From assembly GCA_964385305.1 (NCBI GenBank), contig CAYLOP010000074.1:1-14514 (forward strand): a DNA stretch of 14,514 bases. Direction: 5' to 3'. The translations under genes and the position numbers were made by a program. The notes under the pieces were generated by a model. That model did no database searches. It had not been told where the DNA came from and was given only the letters and a program-made list of their open reading frames with translations. Origin of the DNA: CAYLOP01 sp964385305. Lineage in GTDB: Bacteria > Chloroflexota > Anaerolineae > Anaerolineales > E44-bin32. Numbering within the stretch: the first letter of the stretch is position 1; each line of letters starts with the position of its first letter. Shown here piece after piece: positions 1 to 7,538 of this stretch.

Positions 1-233
1 TAGGATGCGAGATCCTAAGGTATCGTGTCGGTGTGGCAGGGTGCTTACCAAAAGCTGCTTGGATCGCCTGACCCGCGTTATCTTTTGATGAGTGCTTAAC
101 CCATAGGCCAAGTGGGTGGCGCGTTGTACCAGGGAGCATAGGGATCCTAGATACATGAGGGAACATCCGAAAGATCGCTTCTCAATAAGAGTTGAGGTCC
201 CGGGAGTGCTGTATGCAATGTCCGCCCGGAATT
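1..233. other. Left-edge stretch downstream of the lipoprotein gene; no gene seen
   Basis: I see no convincing reading frame, RNA gene or mobile-element end here. Two short inverted repeats can be read directly: a 6-bp pair at 1-6 and 12-17 (TAGGAT / ATCCTA, 5-base loop) and a 5-bp pair at 181-185 and 192-196 (CTCAA / TTGAG). Neither is followed by a T-run on the minus strand, so I do not call an intrinsic terminator for the lipoprotein gene that ends at 234. Confidence 0.5.
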
Positions 234-2453
234 CTAAGGATAATTAACGAGATTACCCTCGCTCCCTGAGCCCGCATTGTCAAAGACGGAAACATCATCA
301 TCAATCCCTGCCACACGGTTTCCGAATGTCGTGATATCGGTTACTTTATTGTCCTTCGATTTTCCCCAGCCACCTGCGAGATTGATCCCTTTAATGCCGG
401 GAAAGAGGGGTTCGAGCAAGTCTGGCTGTTCAGCCACATCATTGCACCACAATCGAACATTTCGGATGGTATTCCCAACCGAAGGCGGAAATTGCGGTTG
501 TGCCCAGCCTGCAACCAGGTTAATCCCCGGCGCCGGACTGGAAATTTCGTTTGCGACCACCCAGATGTCTTCCGTGTAGTTGCGAGAAGCGCCATTTCCT
601 GCCGAGAGGATGATCCCGCCGGAAACGAACTCCTCACCGCCGAACTCGCCTCTCAGGTTGGTGTAACGAATGGTATTCTGCTGAATAAACACCTCTGAAA
701 TATGGTTGTCTCCGCTGCCGCCGTGCTCCAGCGAGATAGCGTTGACTAAAATGCCCATTTCAGGAAAGAACGGCTGGAATTCGTTTCCGATGATGTAGAT
801 CCGCTCCACGTTGTTGCGTTCCACTCCCGGATCACCGGTTGACAGCATGATGCCATATCCGCCCTGGCCTTCGATCACGTTGCCCGATATCCATACATCC
901 CGCAGGATATTGTCATTTGGATAAACGATCGGCGCGTAGTTGGGGTCATAATAATCGCTCGCGCCGTCACCGGTCGTGATCCCTATGGCCGAGATCGGAA
1001 TGCCATCTTCTCGCGCCGGTTGGGTGACCCGGATGCGATTGTTGTGGAAGAATATCCTCTCGACCAGATTCTTGCTGGAACCCACTGCGCCTGAAGAAAT
1101 CAGAACGCTGATCTCTGGATTTCCCTCAAGGGTGTTGCCAGCCACTACAATATCTGAGATTTCATTGCCTACTTGGTTGACCCAGAATCCAGCACTGACA
1201 TGGATCCCGGAGGTGTGTATATATTCAGTATAGGTATAGGTTATCCTCACAGTGTTTTCCAGAATATGAACGTCCTTCACGACATTGCCTTCAGCCCCCA
1301 TGAAGCCACTCGCCAACCCGATGGCTGAGGTGGGATTGCCTTCGATGACATTGCCTTGAATCAAAATGCTCTTTGCTGTATTGCCATCCGATCCGGACCC
1401 GAATCCGGGGGAAACATCGATCCCGTTCCCCCGACTGGTCGTGCCTTCATTCACAACCTGAATGTGATTGTTCACAATCGTCAAATAGGCGACGTGATCC
1501 ATGGAAGCTCTGTGCATCGAGAAACTGATACCACTGCCGTTGTGGGCGATGATCGTGTTGCCGGTGAGGCGTGTGTTCTCCCAGCGGTTGTTCGATGCGA
1601 TGATCGGGACATCATCACTGCCTTCGCCGCTGTACAGGACAATCCCGCTCTCGCCTTCGATGAACAAATGACTGAGCGTGTTGTCGGTGTAGATCTGGTC
1701 GGTGGAGGGGGCATCAAAGAATACGCCCACGGCGAAACCCGAGAAACCCAGTCCAAAGAGCGTATTATGGCTGGAGTGGATGCGCAGCCCGAAGGCAGAA
1801 TTCTCCTCGTTGGGTGCATTGATGTGGTTCTCTAGGGTGATGTCCGGCTGCTGGTCGCCATCAATGTCTCCGGTGATGACGACCGAACCGCTTTCCAGCG
1901 GTGGCAATTCGCGTGGCTCCCATGAACCCACCTGGATGACGGCTCCTGCTAGGTCGGGGTCGAACTGAATGGTGTATTCTCCGGGAGCGTTGTTGGCGAG
2001 CATCAGCGCTTCGCGCAGTGAGATGCCATCGGCACCGGGATTCTCGAGCAGCGCTACAAGGCTGGAGAGATCCGCATTGACCTCGTCCGAAGATGTAGTA
2101 ACAACGATCAGTTCGCCACGCGTTAAAACAACAGGAAAGTCTACGGCTTGCGAGCTCGTGGCTAGGTATGGCGTAGGATCATAGTAGGCCTGACTCCCAA
2201 TACCCGGACACTCGACTGGAAGAATCTCTATCAATAATTCTTCAGGGAAATCAGGGAAAGTGAAGGGGTAGGGTGTCGGGGTTGGCGTAGATGTTGCTGC
2301 TTCTGTTGGAAATTGATCATCAGATGACGGGATTGGAGAAGCCGTAATCACCTGAACACTCATATCGGTCGTTCCTTGCGGCCAAGGAGTTGCCGGATTA
2401 CATCCGCTAAGGAATGACACCAGGAAGTAAATCAAGTAACGATTTTTACTCAC
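234..2453 (-). CDS. Surface lipoprotein with CSLREA-type segment and right-handed parallel beta-helix
   Basis: 739 residues. A short hydrophobic N-terminus ends in the lipobox LSGC with Cys18 as the probable lipidated residue, so the protein should be exported and membrane-anchored. A Thr/Pro-rich linker (about 49-66) follows, then a CSLREA-like segment around 113-180 with the core SLREA at 145-149. From about residue 255 to the end come roughly a dozen coils of the form xxxNxIxx...GIxLxxG...GNxVxDI, typical of pectin-lyase-like parallel beta-helices. No glycosidase or lyase active site, sorting signal or C-terminal anchor is recognisable, so binding, adhesion or polysaccharide contact is only a guess. 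The start is GTG: an in-frame TAA lies three codons upstream, the next Met is residue 31 (past the lipobox), and no good ribosome site is visible. Base composition looks lower in G+C than the enzyme genes (30/60 in line 1021-1080 against 38/60 in line 3301-3360). It is separated from the catabolic cluster by 202 bases and probably is not part of it. Confidence 0.85.
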   Translation of the reverse strand: MSKNRYLIYFLVSFLSGCNPATPWPQGTTDMSVQVITASPIPSSDDQFPTEAATSTPTPTPYPFTFPDFPEELLIEILPVECPGIGSQAYYDPTPYLATSSQAVDFPVVLTRGELIVVTTSSDEVNADLSSLVALLENPGADGISLREALMLANNAPGEYTIQFDPDLAGAVIQVGSWEPRELPPLESGSVVITGDIDGDQQPDITLENHINAPNEENSAFGLRIHSSHNTLFGLGFSGFAVGVFFDAPSTDQIYTDNTLSHLFIEGESGIVLYSGEGSDDVPIIASNNRWENTRLTGNTIIAHNGSGISFSMHRASMDHVAYLTIVNNHIQVVNEGTTSRGNGIDVSPGFGSGSDGNTAKSILIQGNVIEGNPTSAIGLASGFMGAEGNVVKDVHILENTVRITYTYTEYIHTSGIHVSAGFWVNQVGNEISDIVVAGNTLEGNPEISVLISSGAVGSSKNLVERIFFHNNRIRVTQPAREDGIPISAIGITTGDGASDYYDPNYAPIVYPNDNILRDVWISGNVIEGQGGYGIMLSTGDPGVERNNVERIYIIGNEFQPFFPEMGILVNAISLEHGGSGDNHISEVFIQQNTIRYTNLRGEFGGEEFVSGGIILSAGNGASRNYTEDIWVVANEISSPAPGINLVAGWAQPQFPPSVGNTIRNVRLWCNDVAEQPDLLEPLFPGIKGINLAGGWGKSKDNKVTDITTFGNRVAGIDDDVSVFDNAGSGSEGNLVNYP

Positions 2454-2556
2454 GCTTGTTTACTCTATTGGCAGCATCACCGTAGAAGTGGTGGTCAGGT
2501 TCAGATTGCAAAAGACGCTTGAAGAGTTAGGGCTGAACTTCCGGGATCGAATCCCC

Positions 2557-2574
2557 GGCAGCGTCTCCGCTGCC
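2557..2574 (-). other. Perfect 7-bp stem-loop downstream of the catabolic cluster
   Basis: GGCAGCG and CGCTGCC flank a 4-base loop. The stem is GC-rich and lies 82 bases past the stop of the aldehyde dehydrogenase gene in the direction of transcription. It could be a transcript-end or leader structure; the lack of a following U-run argues against a simple intrinsic terminator. A second, weaker stem (2541-2558) abuts it and shares two bases, so both cannot form fully at once. Confidence 0.4.
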
Positions 2575-2603
2575 TGTGTCTCTACCCATTCGTTCCCGAT
2601 GGA

Positions 2604-2621
2604 ATTATGTAAAGTCTTTAC
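2604..2621 (-). promoter_or_regulatory. Possible operator/-10 region for the lipoprotein gene
   Basis: The bases GTAAAG-T-CTTTAC (2609-2621) form a perfect inverted repeat with one central base. On the minus strand it runs directly into CATAAT (2609 down to 2604), which resembles a -10 hexamer. No good -35 hexamer is found at the expected spacing, and the site lies about 150 bases ahead of the GTG start, so this is a weak candidate. Confidence 0.22.
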
Positions 2622-2655
2622 GCGTATCCTCTCCGCACCTCCAGATGTCCTTCCG

Positions 2656-4110
2656 TCATTCCCAGGGATACCACCACGACTTAATCCCTCCCTCAATTTC
2701 CCAGTGAACGTGCTTGGTCTCGGTGAAGGCCTCGAAACCCTCCACGCCAAGTTCACGTCCCAGGCCAGAGCGTTTGAAGCCGCCGAAGGGTCCGGCCAGG
2801 TTGTCGATCAGGGGGTCGTTGATCCACACGTTGCCGGCTTCGATCTCGCGCATGTAACGGAGGACCTTAGCGGGATCGTTGGTGAACAACGTTGCGCCCA
2901 GGCCGTAACTCGACCGGTTTGCCAACTGTAGGGCTTCATCAAAATCCGCCACTTTCACCAACGGACAGACCGGGCCGAAGGTCTCGTCGACCATCAATGT
3001 GGAATCGGGGGCCAGCCCGGTGACCACCGTCGGTTCGAGATAGAAGCCGGAGGGCAGATGCGCAGGGACTTTGCCGCCGGCCAGGATTTCTGCCCCGCCG
3101 GCCTGGGCCGCTTCGATCTGTTTCAACACCTTGTGGCGTTCTTCCTCTCGGATCATCGGCGTGACCTCGGTCGTCGGCTCGATGCCAGGGCCGACGACCA
3201 GCGCCCGGGTCAATTCGCTCACACGCTGACAAACCTGGTCGAAGACCGGCGCCTCGATGTAGACACGCTCAATGGATGTACAGACCTGTCCGGCGTTCAG
3301 GAAGGCGCCCCAGACGCAGGCACGTGCGGCGGCTTCCAAATCAGCATCGGCGCAAATCAGCAGCGGGTCTTTTCCCCCAAGTTCGAGGTTCAGCCGCTTG
3401 ACATCCTCGGCAGCGGCGCGCATCAGGTGCTGCCCGACCTCGGTGCTGCCGGTAAAGGCGATCATGGCGACATCGGGGTGATGGATCAGCGCTTCACCCA
3501 CCTGGTGGCCAGCGCCGGCGACGATGTTGATCACCCCTGGTGGGAAATGGTCGAAGAGCGCAGCCAATCCAAGCGTCGTCCACGGAGTATACGAGGCTGG
3601 CTTGATGACCACGACATTGCCGGCAGCCAGCGCTGGTGCCATTTTCCAACTGAGCAGCAGCAGGGGGTAGTTCCAAGGCACGATGCAGGCTACTACACCC
3701 AGCGGGGACTTGATCACCAGCGAGAGCTGGCTGCTCTCCGGGGAGGGGATCACTCGGCCAAGGTGGTGTCGGCCGATCTCGGCGTAATACTCGAAGCACT
3801 GCGCAGACCACTCCACATAGCCGCGGTTCTTGCGCAGTGTACGGCCGGTCTCCAACGTCAACTCGGTTGCGATCGTCTCGGCATGCTGACGCAGCCGCCC
3901 CGCGAATTCATGCAGCAGCGCCGCTCGTTCGTTAGCAGGTGTGTCTCGCCAGGATGGGAAGGCTGCTCGAGCAGCGCACACGGCCTGATCCACATCACCG
4001 GCATTCCCCTGACCTGCCTGCCCGAACACACCTTCGGTGGCGGGATCGATGACGTCGATCGCCGCGCCGCTGCCCTCCAATGCTTCACCGTTCACCCACA
4101 GTTTACGCAA
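2656..4110 (-). CDS. NAD(P)-dependent aldehyde dehydrogenase (paralogue 1)
   Basis: 484 residues from a TTG start. It should oxidise an aldehyde to the acid in the cytoplasm; by context the substrate is an aminoaldehyde or succinate semialdehyde. All signature elements are present (numbered from the TTG): PWNY with the oxyanion Asn147, Lys170, FTGS at 219-222, the general base Glu243 in LELGGKDP, the nucleophile Cys277 in AGQVCTS, and ETFGP in the C-terminal third. After Lys170 the sequence is KPASYTP, with Ser where NAD-specific family members have the ribose-binding Glu (Glu195 of human ALDH2); E. coli GabD has a similar KPASQTP, so NADP use is plausible. It is a paralogue of the enzyme at 10415-11878, including a shared C-terminal tail (KHVHW...WYP). 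The frame stays open to a GTG at 4155, but AAGGAGG with 8-base spacing points to TTG at 4110, and the N-terminus then aligns with the paralogue. Confidence 0.93.
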   Translation of the reverse strand: MRKLWVNGEALEGSGAAIDVIDPATEGVFGQAGQGNAGDVDQAVCAARAAFPSWRDTPANERAALLHEFAGRLRQHAETIATELTLETGRTLRKNRGYVEWSAQCFEYYAEIGRHHLGRVIPSPESSQLSLVIKSPLGVVACIVPWNYPLLLLSWKMAPALAAGNVVVIKPASYTPWTTLGLAALFDHFPPGVINIVAGAGHQVGEALIHHPDVAMIAFTGSTEVGQHLMRAAAEDVKRLNLELGGKDPLLICADADLEAAARACVWGAFLNAGQVCTSIERVYIEAPVFDQVCQRVSELTRALVVGPGIEPTTEVTPMIREEERHKVLKQIEAAQAGGAEILAGGKVPAHLPSGFYLEPTVVTGLAPDSTLMVDETFGPVCPLVKVADFDEALQLANRSSYGLGATLFTNDPAKVLRYMREIEAGNVWINDPLIDNLAGPFGGFKRSGLGRELGVEGFEAFTETKHVHWEIEGGIKSWWYPWE

Positions 4111-4118
4111 GGCTCCAG

Positions 4119-4125
4119 CCTCCTT
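4119..4125 (-). promoter_or_regulatory. Ribosome binding site that sets the TTG start of aldehyde dehydrogenase 1
   Basis: The minus strand reads AAGGAGG, eight bases ahead of TTG at 4110. It lies inside the longer open frame that begins with GTG at 4155, which argues that the longer form is not the real start. Confidence 0.7.
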
Positions 4126-4197
4126 CTCTTCGGTTCTGGGTTGTCGGCATCCCACGTCCTAACAGGGGATGGAGCGACTTGATCTGGCCCGTAAGAT

Positions 4198-6084
4198 TCA
4201 CAGCGCCAGTTGATCGGCGACCCAGCCCAAATCCAATTCTTCAAGCTTTTCACGGGTGGGCCAGCCCTGCTCGGCATCCCAGCCGCAGATGCGGTAGTAC
4301 TCCGCAAGGGCGGACTCGATCTCGCTCGGGTCGATGGCCACGCCGTCGCTGGCGCCGCCGCGCAGTGCCTGGAACATCTTCTGCGGCAGCCGGTCCTCCG
4401 CCCGGCCGAAGCCTTCCCGGGCGTTGAAGGCGCGTTGCAGGTTGATACGGCGCTCGCCGACCTCAAGGATCTCGTCGATGTCCACATCCCAGCCGGTGAT
4501 CTGTCGAATCGCCTCGACCATCTGGCCCGTGCTGTAGAGCTGCCAGGCTGGGCCGAACACGAACTGGCACAGGTTATAGCTGTCGAGCGCCGCGTACAGG
4601 CGCTGGGTCGTTGCGGCGTAGCGCACCTTCGCCGGGTTGAGCACATCATCGGGCTGCGGATCGGCCAATCCGATCTCAGCCATGCGCTCGGGGTATTCGG
4701 CCCAGGAAGGATCGTGCTCGTGGGACATGTGATCGGCGCCGAAAGGATTGACAGCGTAGATCAATCCCAGGCTGCGCTTCACCTGAGGCATATGGGCCGG
4801 CAGCTCCTGGCCCTTCACAGTCACAAGTCTTTCGGATCCCTTACCCAGGCGCATCGCCGCTCGCTGCGAACCCTCGGCCAGGACGTCGCCGAAGCCGGTT
4901 CGCTCCCCGATCATCCCGGTCAACTTCACCATCATCTCGGCGTCGCCGAAGCGCAGCTCGAGGCCTCCGGTATCTTCAAGATCGATCAAGCCCGCTTCGA
5001 AGCAGTCCATCGCCCAGGCGATGGTGGCTCCGCAGGAGATCGTATCCATGCCGTACATGTTGCATAACTGGTTGGCATGCGCCACCGCAGCCAGATCACC
5101 GATCCCGCAGTAGGAGCCAAAGGTCGCCAGCGTCTCGTACTCCGGTCCGCCGTAGAGCGGGTCAGTCGTGTAAGGTCCTTCGCTGACCTCAACGACGCGC
5201 TTACAGCGTACGGTGCAGGCGTAGCAGGTATCACGCTCTTTCAGGATTGTCTTCGCCATAGTGGTGCCGTCCAGCGCCAGCGCGTGCTCGAACGTTCCGC
5301 TGGACCAATTGCGGGTCGGTAGCCCACCATCCTGGTCCTGCGGGTTGGTGACTTCGGCCGTCCCGAACAGGCCAAGACCGTAGACATCCGACTCTTCAAA
5401 ATGGTCGGCGCCCCATTTGGCCAGTTCGATCAAGCCGCGCCGGTCCGCCAGGCTGGGCTTGTCCTTGCCCCGTACGGCTACAGCCTTGAGCTGCTTGCTG
5501 CCCATCACGGCGCCCATGCCGGTTCGCCCATTGGCCCGGTTGGCCATGTTGATGATCGAGGCGAAGCGTACGCCCCGTTCTCCAGCAGGACCGCATTGCG
5601 CGACCTCGATCCGCTCGTCGCCCAGCTCTTCACGGATGAGAGCCATCGCCTCGCCGGTCTCACGACCCCAAAGGTGCTCCGCCGGACGCAGCTCCGCCTC
5701 GCCGTCGTGAATCCATAGGTACACTGGGCGAGGGGAGCGCCCGTGCAGTACGATCGCGTCGAAACCCGCAAATTTGAGCTCCGCCGGGAAGAGGCCCCCG
5801 CATTGGGCATCGCCGACGGCGCCGGTCAGGGGAGACTTGGCGGCCGCCGTCATGCGGCTCTGGCCGGAAATTGGAGCTCCCGTCAGCACGCTTAACGCCA
5901 GGACCAGCACGTTCTCGGGACTGAGCGGGTCGACGCCCCTGGGCGCATGTTGCATCAGGTAATACAGCGCCAGCGCGCTGCCGCCGACGTAGGTTCGGTA
6001 GAATGCCTCATCAGGCTGTTCGATCTCGATCCGTCCCCGGGTCAAGTCGACATGTAGGATACGACCTTGGTAGCCATGTGGCAT
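4198..6084 (-). CDS. aor: Tungsten-dependent aldehyde:ferredoxin oxidoreductase
   Basis: 628 residues, the usual size for the AOR family. These enzymes oxidise aldehydes to acids (or reduce acids) with ferredoxin, using a tungsten bis-pyranopterin cofactor and a [4Fe-4S] cluster, and are normally oxygen-sensitive and cytoplasmic. Visible here: the N-terminal opening GRILHVDLTRG, GG at 34-35, the pterin-binding stretch GRTGMGAVMGSK at 186-197, the cluster ligands Cys287-x2-Cys290-x3-Cys294 and the distant fourth Cys506 (SYNLCQF), plus acidic GGPEYE at 312-317 and the His-rich DHMSHEHD at 451-458 near the active site of known members. The family covers AOR, FOR, GAPOR and bacterial aromatic-aldehyde types, and I cannot fix the substrate. 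The start ATG at 6084 has TTGGAG six bases ahead; a TTG four codons further up is less likely. It lies 52 bases after the aminotransferase and 87 before the next aldehyde dehydrogenase, so it is probably co-transcribed with them. Confidence 0.95.
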   Translation of the reverse strand: MPHGYQGRILHVDLTRGRIEIEQPDEAFYRTYVGGSALALYYLMQHAPRGVDPLSPENVLVLALSVLTGAPISGQSRMTAAAKSPLTGAVGDAQCGGLFPAELKFAGFDAIVLHGRSPRPVYLWIHDGEAELRPAEHLWGRETGEAMALIREELGDERIEVAQCGPAGERGVRFASIINMANRANGRTGMGAVMGSKQLKAVAVRGKDKPSLADRRGLIELAKWGADHFEESDVYGLGLFGTAEVTNPQDQDGGLPTRNWSSGTFEHALALDGTTMAKTILKERDTCYACTVRCKRVVEVSEGPYTTDPLYGGPEYETLATFGSYCGIGDLAAVAHANQLCNMYGMDTISCGATIAWAMDCFEAGLIDLEDTGGLELRFGDAEMMVKLTGMIGERTGFGDVLAEGSQRAAMRLGKGSERLVTVKGQELPAHMPQVKRSLGLIYAVNPFGADHMSHEHDPSWAEYPERMAEIGLADPQPDDVLNPAKVRYAATTQRLYAALDSYNLCQFVFGPAWQLYSTGQMVEAIRQITGWDVDIDEILEVGERRINLQRAFNAREGFGRAEDRLPQKMFQALRGGASDGVAIDPSEIESALAEYYRICGWDAEQGWPTREKLEELDLGWVADQLAL

Positions 6085-6090
6085 CGTATG

Positions 6091-6096
6091 CTCCAA
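6091..6096 (-). promoter_or_regulatory. Ribosome binding site of the aor gene
   Basis: The minus strand reads TTGGAG, followed by six bases and ATG at 6084. The same TTG is the start of the longest open frame at 6096, but using it would leave no ribosome site in place. Confidence 0.55.
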
Positions 6097-6136
6097 TCTA
6101 ACCTCAGACCTTGAGATCTAGGGTATCTATCGGGAT

Positions 6137-7447
6137 TCAGGACTTGAGTTCGCGTGTCGCCTCCTCGAAGACTTCAAGCGTGTGGGCGACATCCTTCTCG
6201 GTCAAGCTGTAGCATAGGAACCATGGTTCGCGCCCATCGGCATCCGGTTGAACGCCGTGTTCTATCAGCTTCATGGCCAGGTGTTCATACAGCTCCATGT
6301 CGGATTTATAGTAGCTGCGCAAGTCGAAGGGTGGCTCATCGATCCCAAGCGCGAAGCCGAACATCGAGGGCACGCCGATGACCGTGTTGGGAATCCCGGC
6401 TTCGTTCAGGATCTCGCTGACACCGCTCATGAGCAATTTACCGTGCTTGTTGATCGTTTCATGCACGGGTTCATTGGCGAGGATGTCAAGCGTCGCCGAT
6501 GCGGCTGCTGTGCCCACGATGTTGCCCGAGTACGTACCGCCATGCGCCATCTGTCCCGGCTGAATGGTCATCATCACGTCTTCCTTGCCGGCGATGGCGG
6601 CGATTGGGAAGCCGTTCCCCATCGATTTGGCATAGGTGACCAGATCGGATTGGACCCCGAAGAATTCCTGTGCTCCACCAGGGGCGATGCGAAACCCTGT
6701 CTTGACTTCATCCATGATCATGACGATGCCATATTCATCGCACAAGGAACGGATCGTTTCCAGGAAACCTTCGCGGGGCATGATCGAGCCCACGTTGCCC
6801 ATGATCGGCTCGACGATGATAGCGGCGATGTCGCCCCAGTGTGCGCGCACCTCGGTTCCCAGTCGGTCGATGTCATTGAAAGGCAGGTTGATCACGTAGT
6901 TTGTGATGTGCTTGGGGATGCCGGAGGTCATGGGGACATTGATCGGATTCTTTGGCGAGCCGATCGATGAAAGCGGCACAGAGGCGTTGCTGAACATGAA
7001 GTAGTCGACCATGCCGTGGTACTGGCCTTCGAACTTGATGAATTTCTCTCGCCCGGTGAACGCCCTTGCGATGCGCAGCGCGTGCATCGTCGCTTCGGTG
7101 CCTGTGTTGGTGAGACGGACTTTATCGACCTTACACATCTTGCAGATTTTCTCGGCTACTTCGATCTCGAGCGGTGTGGTCCAGGCGAAAAGGGTGCCGC
7201 CCTCGATCGCCTGCTGGACTTTTTGCGTGACCGCCGGAAAGGCATGCCCAAGGATGATCGGGCCAAATGCGAGCCGGTAGTCGATCGACTTGCGGCCATC
7301 CGCATCCCACAGATAGGCACCTTCGCCGCGCTCAATGACGAGCGTGTCCTCCTCCCCCCAATAACGGAAGTTGGAGTTGACCCCGTGTGGGATCACCTTC
7401 AAAGCACGTTGGTACAACGCCTTGGTTTTCTCTCCCTGCAATCCCAT
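6137..7447 (-). CDS. PLP-dependent class III aminotransferase, glutamate-1-semialdehyde aminomutase-like
   Basis: 436 residues, full length. Fold-type I PLP enzyme with NTGTEATMHALRIAR at 114-128 (phosphate binding), YHG at 143-145, the PLP-ring Asp246 in DEVKTGFR, and the Schiff-base Lys274 in YAKSMGNGFPIAA. The closest general resemblance is to glutamate-1-semialdehyde 2,1-aminomutase (HemL), but the later gating region reads HGGTYSGN (302-309) in place of the AGTLSGNP type of true HemL, and there is no tetrapyrrole gene nearby. In this operon it more likely transfers an omega- or beta-amino group from an imported amine or amino acid to a 2-oxo acid. The ATG at 7447 has AAAGGAG six bases ahead. 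It sits between a saccharopine-dehydrogenase-like gene (91 bases upstream) and the AOR gene. Automatic annotation as hemL would probably be wrong; substrate unknown. Confidence 0.88.
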   Translation of the reverse strand: MGLQGEKTKALYQRALKVIPHGVNSNFRYWGEEDTLVIERGEGAYLWDADGRKSIDYRLAFGPIILGHAFPAVTQKVQQAIEGGTLFAWTTPLEIEVAEKICKMCKVDKVRLTNTGTEATMHALRIARAFTGREKFIKFEGQYHGMVDYFMFSNASVPLSSIGSPKNPINVPMTSGIPKHITNYVINLPFNDIDRLGTEVRAHWGDIAAIIVEPIMGNVGSIMPREGFLETIRSLCDEYGIVMIMDEVKTGFRIAPGGAQEFFGVQSDLVTYAKSMGNGFPIAAIAGKEDVMMTIQPGQMAHGGTYSGNIVGTAAASATLDILANEPVHETINKHGKLLMSGVSEILNEAGIPNTVIGVPSMFGFALGIDEPPFDLRSYYKSDMELYEHLAMKLIEHGVQPDADGREPWFLCYSLTEKDVAHTLEVFEEATRELKS

Positions 7448-7474
7448 TTGCTACTCCTTTTACATCCAGCCCGT

Positions 7475-7489
7475 CATCCGCAGCGGATG
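7475..7489. repeat. 15-base inverted repeat between two operon genes
   Basis: CATCCGC-A-GCGGATG is perfectly symmetrical about its central base. It can fold as a 6-bp stem with a 3-base loop in the message, 28 bases ahead of the aminotransferase start. Possible roles are an operator, an mRNA-processing or stabilising hairpin, or chance. Confidence 0.4.
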
Positions 7490-7538
7490 GATTGGACAGT
7501 ACCTCATCACGATAGCGGTTCCTGCCTGTATAGAGCGG

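Larger units (their letters stand above)
2454..2655. other. Spacer between lipoprotein and aldehyde dehydrogenase genes, with inverted repeats
   Basis: This 202-base stretch has no supported gene. It carries three inverted repeats: CCGGG/CCCGG at 2541-2545 and 2554-2558, a perfect 7-bp stem with a 4-base loop at 2557-2574, and a 13-base near-palindrome at 2609-2621. It may hold the 3' end of the enzyme operon and the promoter of the lipoprotein gene. No T-run follows the stems on the minus strand, so termination here is not shown. Confidence 0.5.

Noticed and set aside
1..233. Intrinsic terminator after the lipoprotein gene
   Set aside because: The short inverted repeats are weak and not followed by a T-run on the minus strand.
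2541..2558. tRNA T-arm-like sequence (GGG ATCGAAT CCC)
   Set aside because: No anticodon arm, D-arm or acceptor stem can be built around it on either strand.
2460..2756. Minus-strand 98-codon frame overlapping the end of aldehyde dehydrogenase 1
   Set aside because: About a third is out of frame inside the enzyme gene, the composition is not protein-like, and I see no ribosome site.
3058..4182. Long plus-strand open frame (374 codons) opposite aldehyde dehydrogenase 1
   Set aside because: It lies antisense to a gene with complete catalytic motifs, matches no family I know, and is the usual by-product of G+C-rich codons.
4210..5067. Plus-strand open frame (285 codons) opposite the AOR gene
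   Set aside because: It is antisense to a clear AOR with all cluster cysteines; the translated sequence shows no domain.
6248..6970. Plus-strand open frame (240 codons) opposite the second aminotransferase
   Set aside because: The His/Asp/Arg-rich translation is typical of the reverse complement of a coding gene, with no motif or ribosome site.
6137..7447. Heme biosynthesis gene hemL
   Set aside because: Family resemblance only; gating-loop differences and catabolic neighbours favour another aminotransferase.
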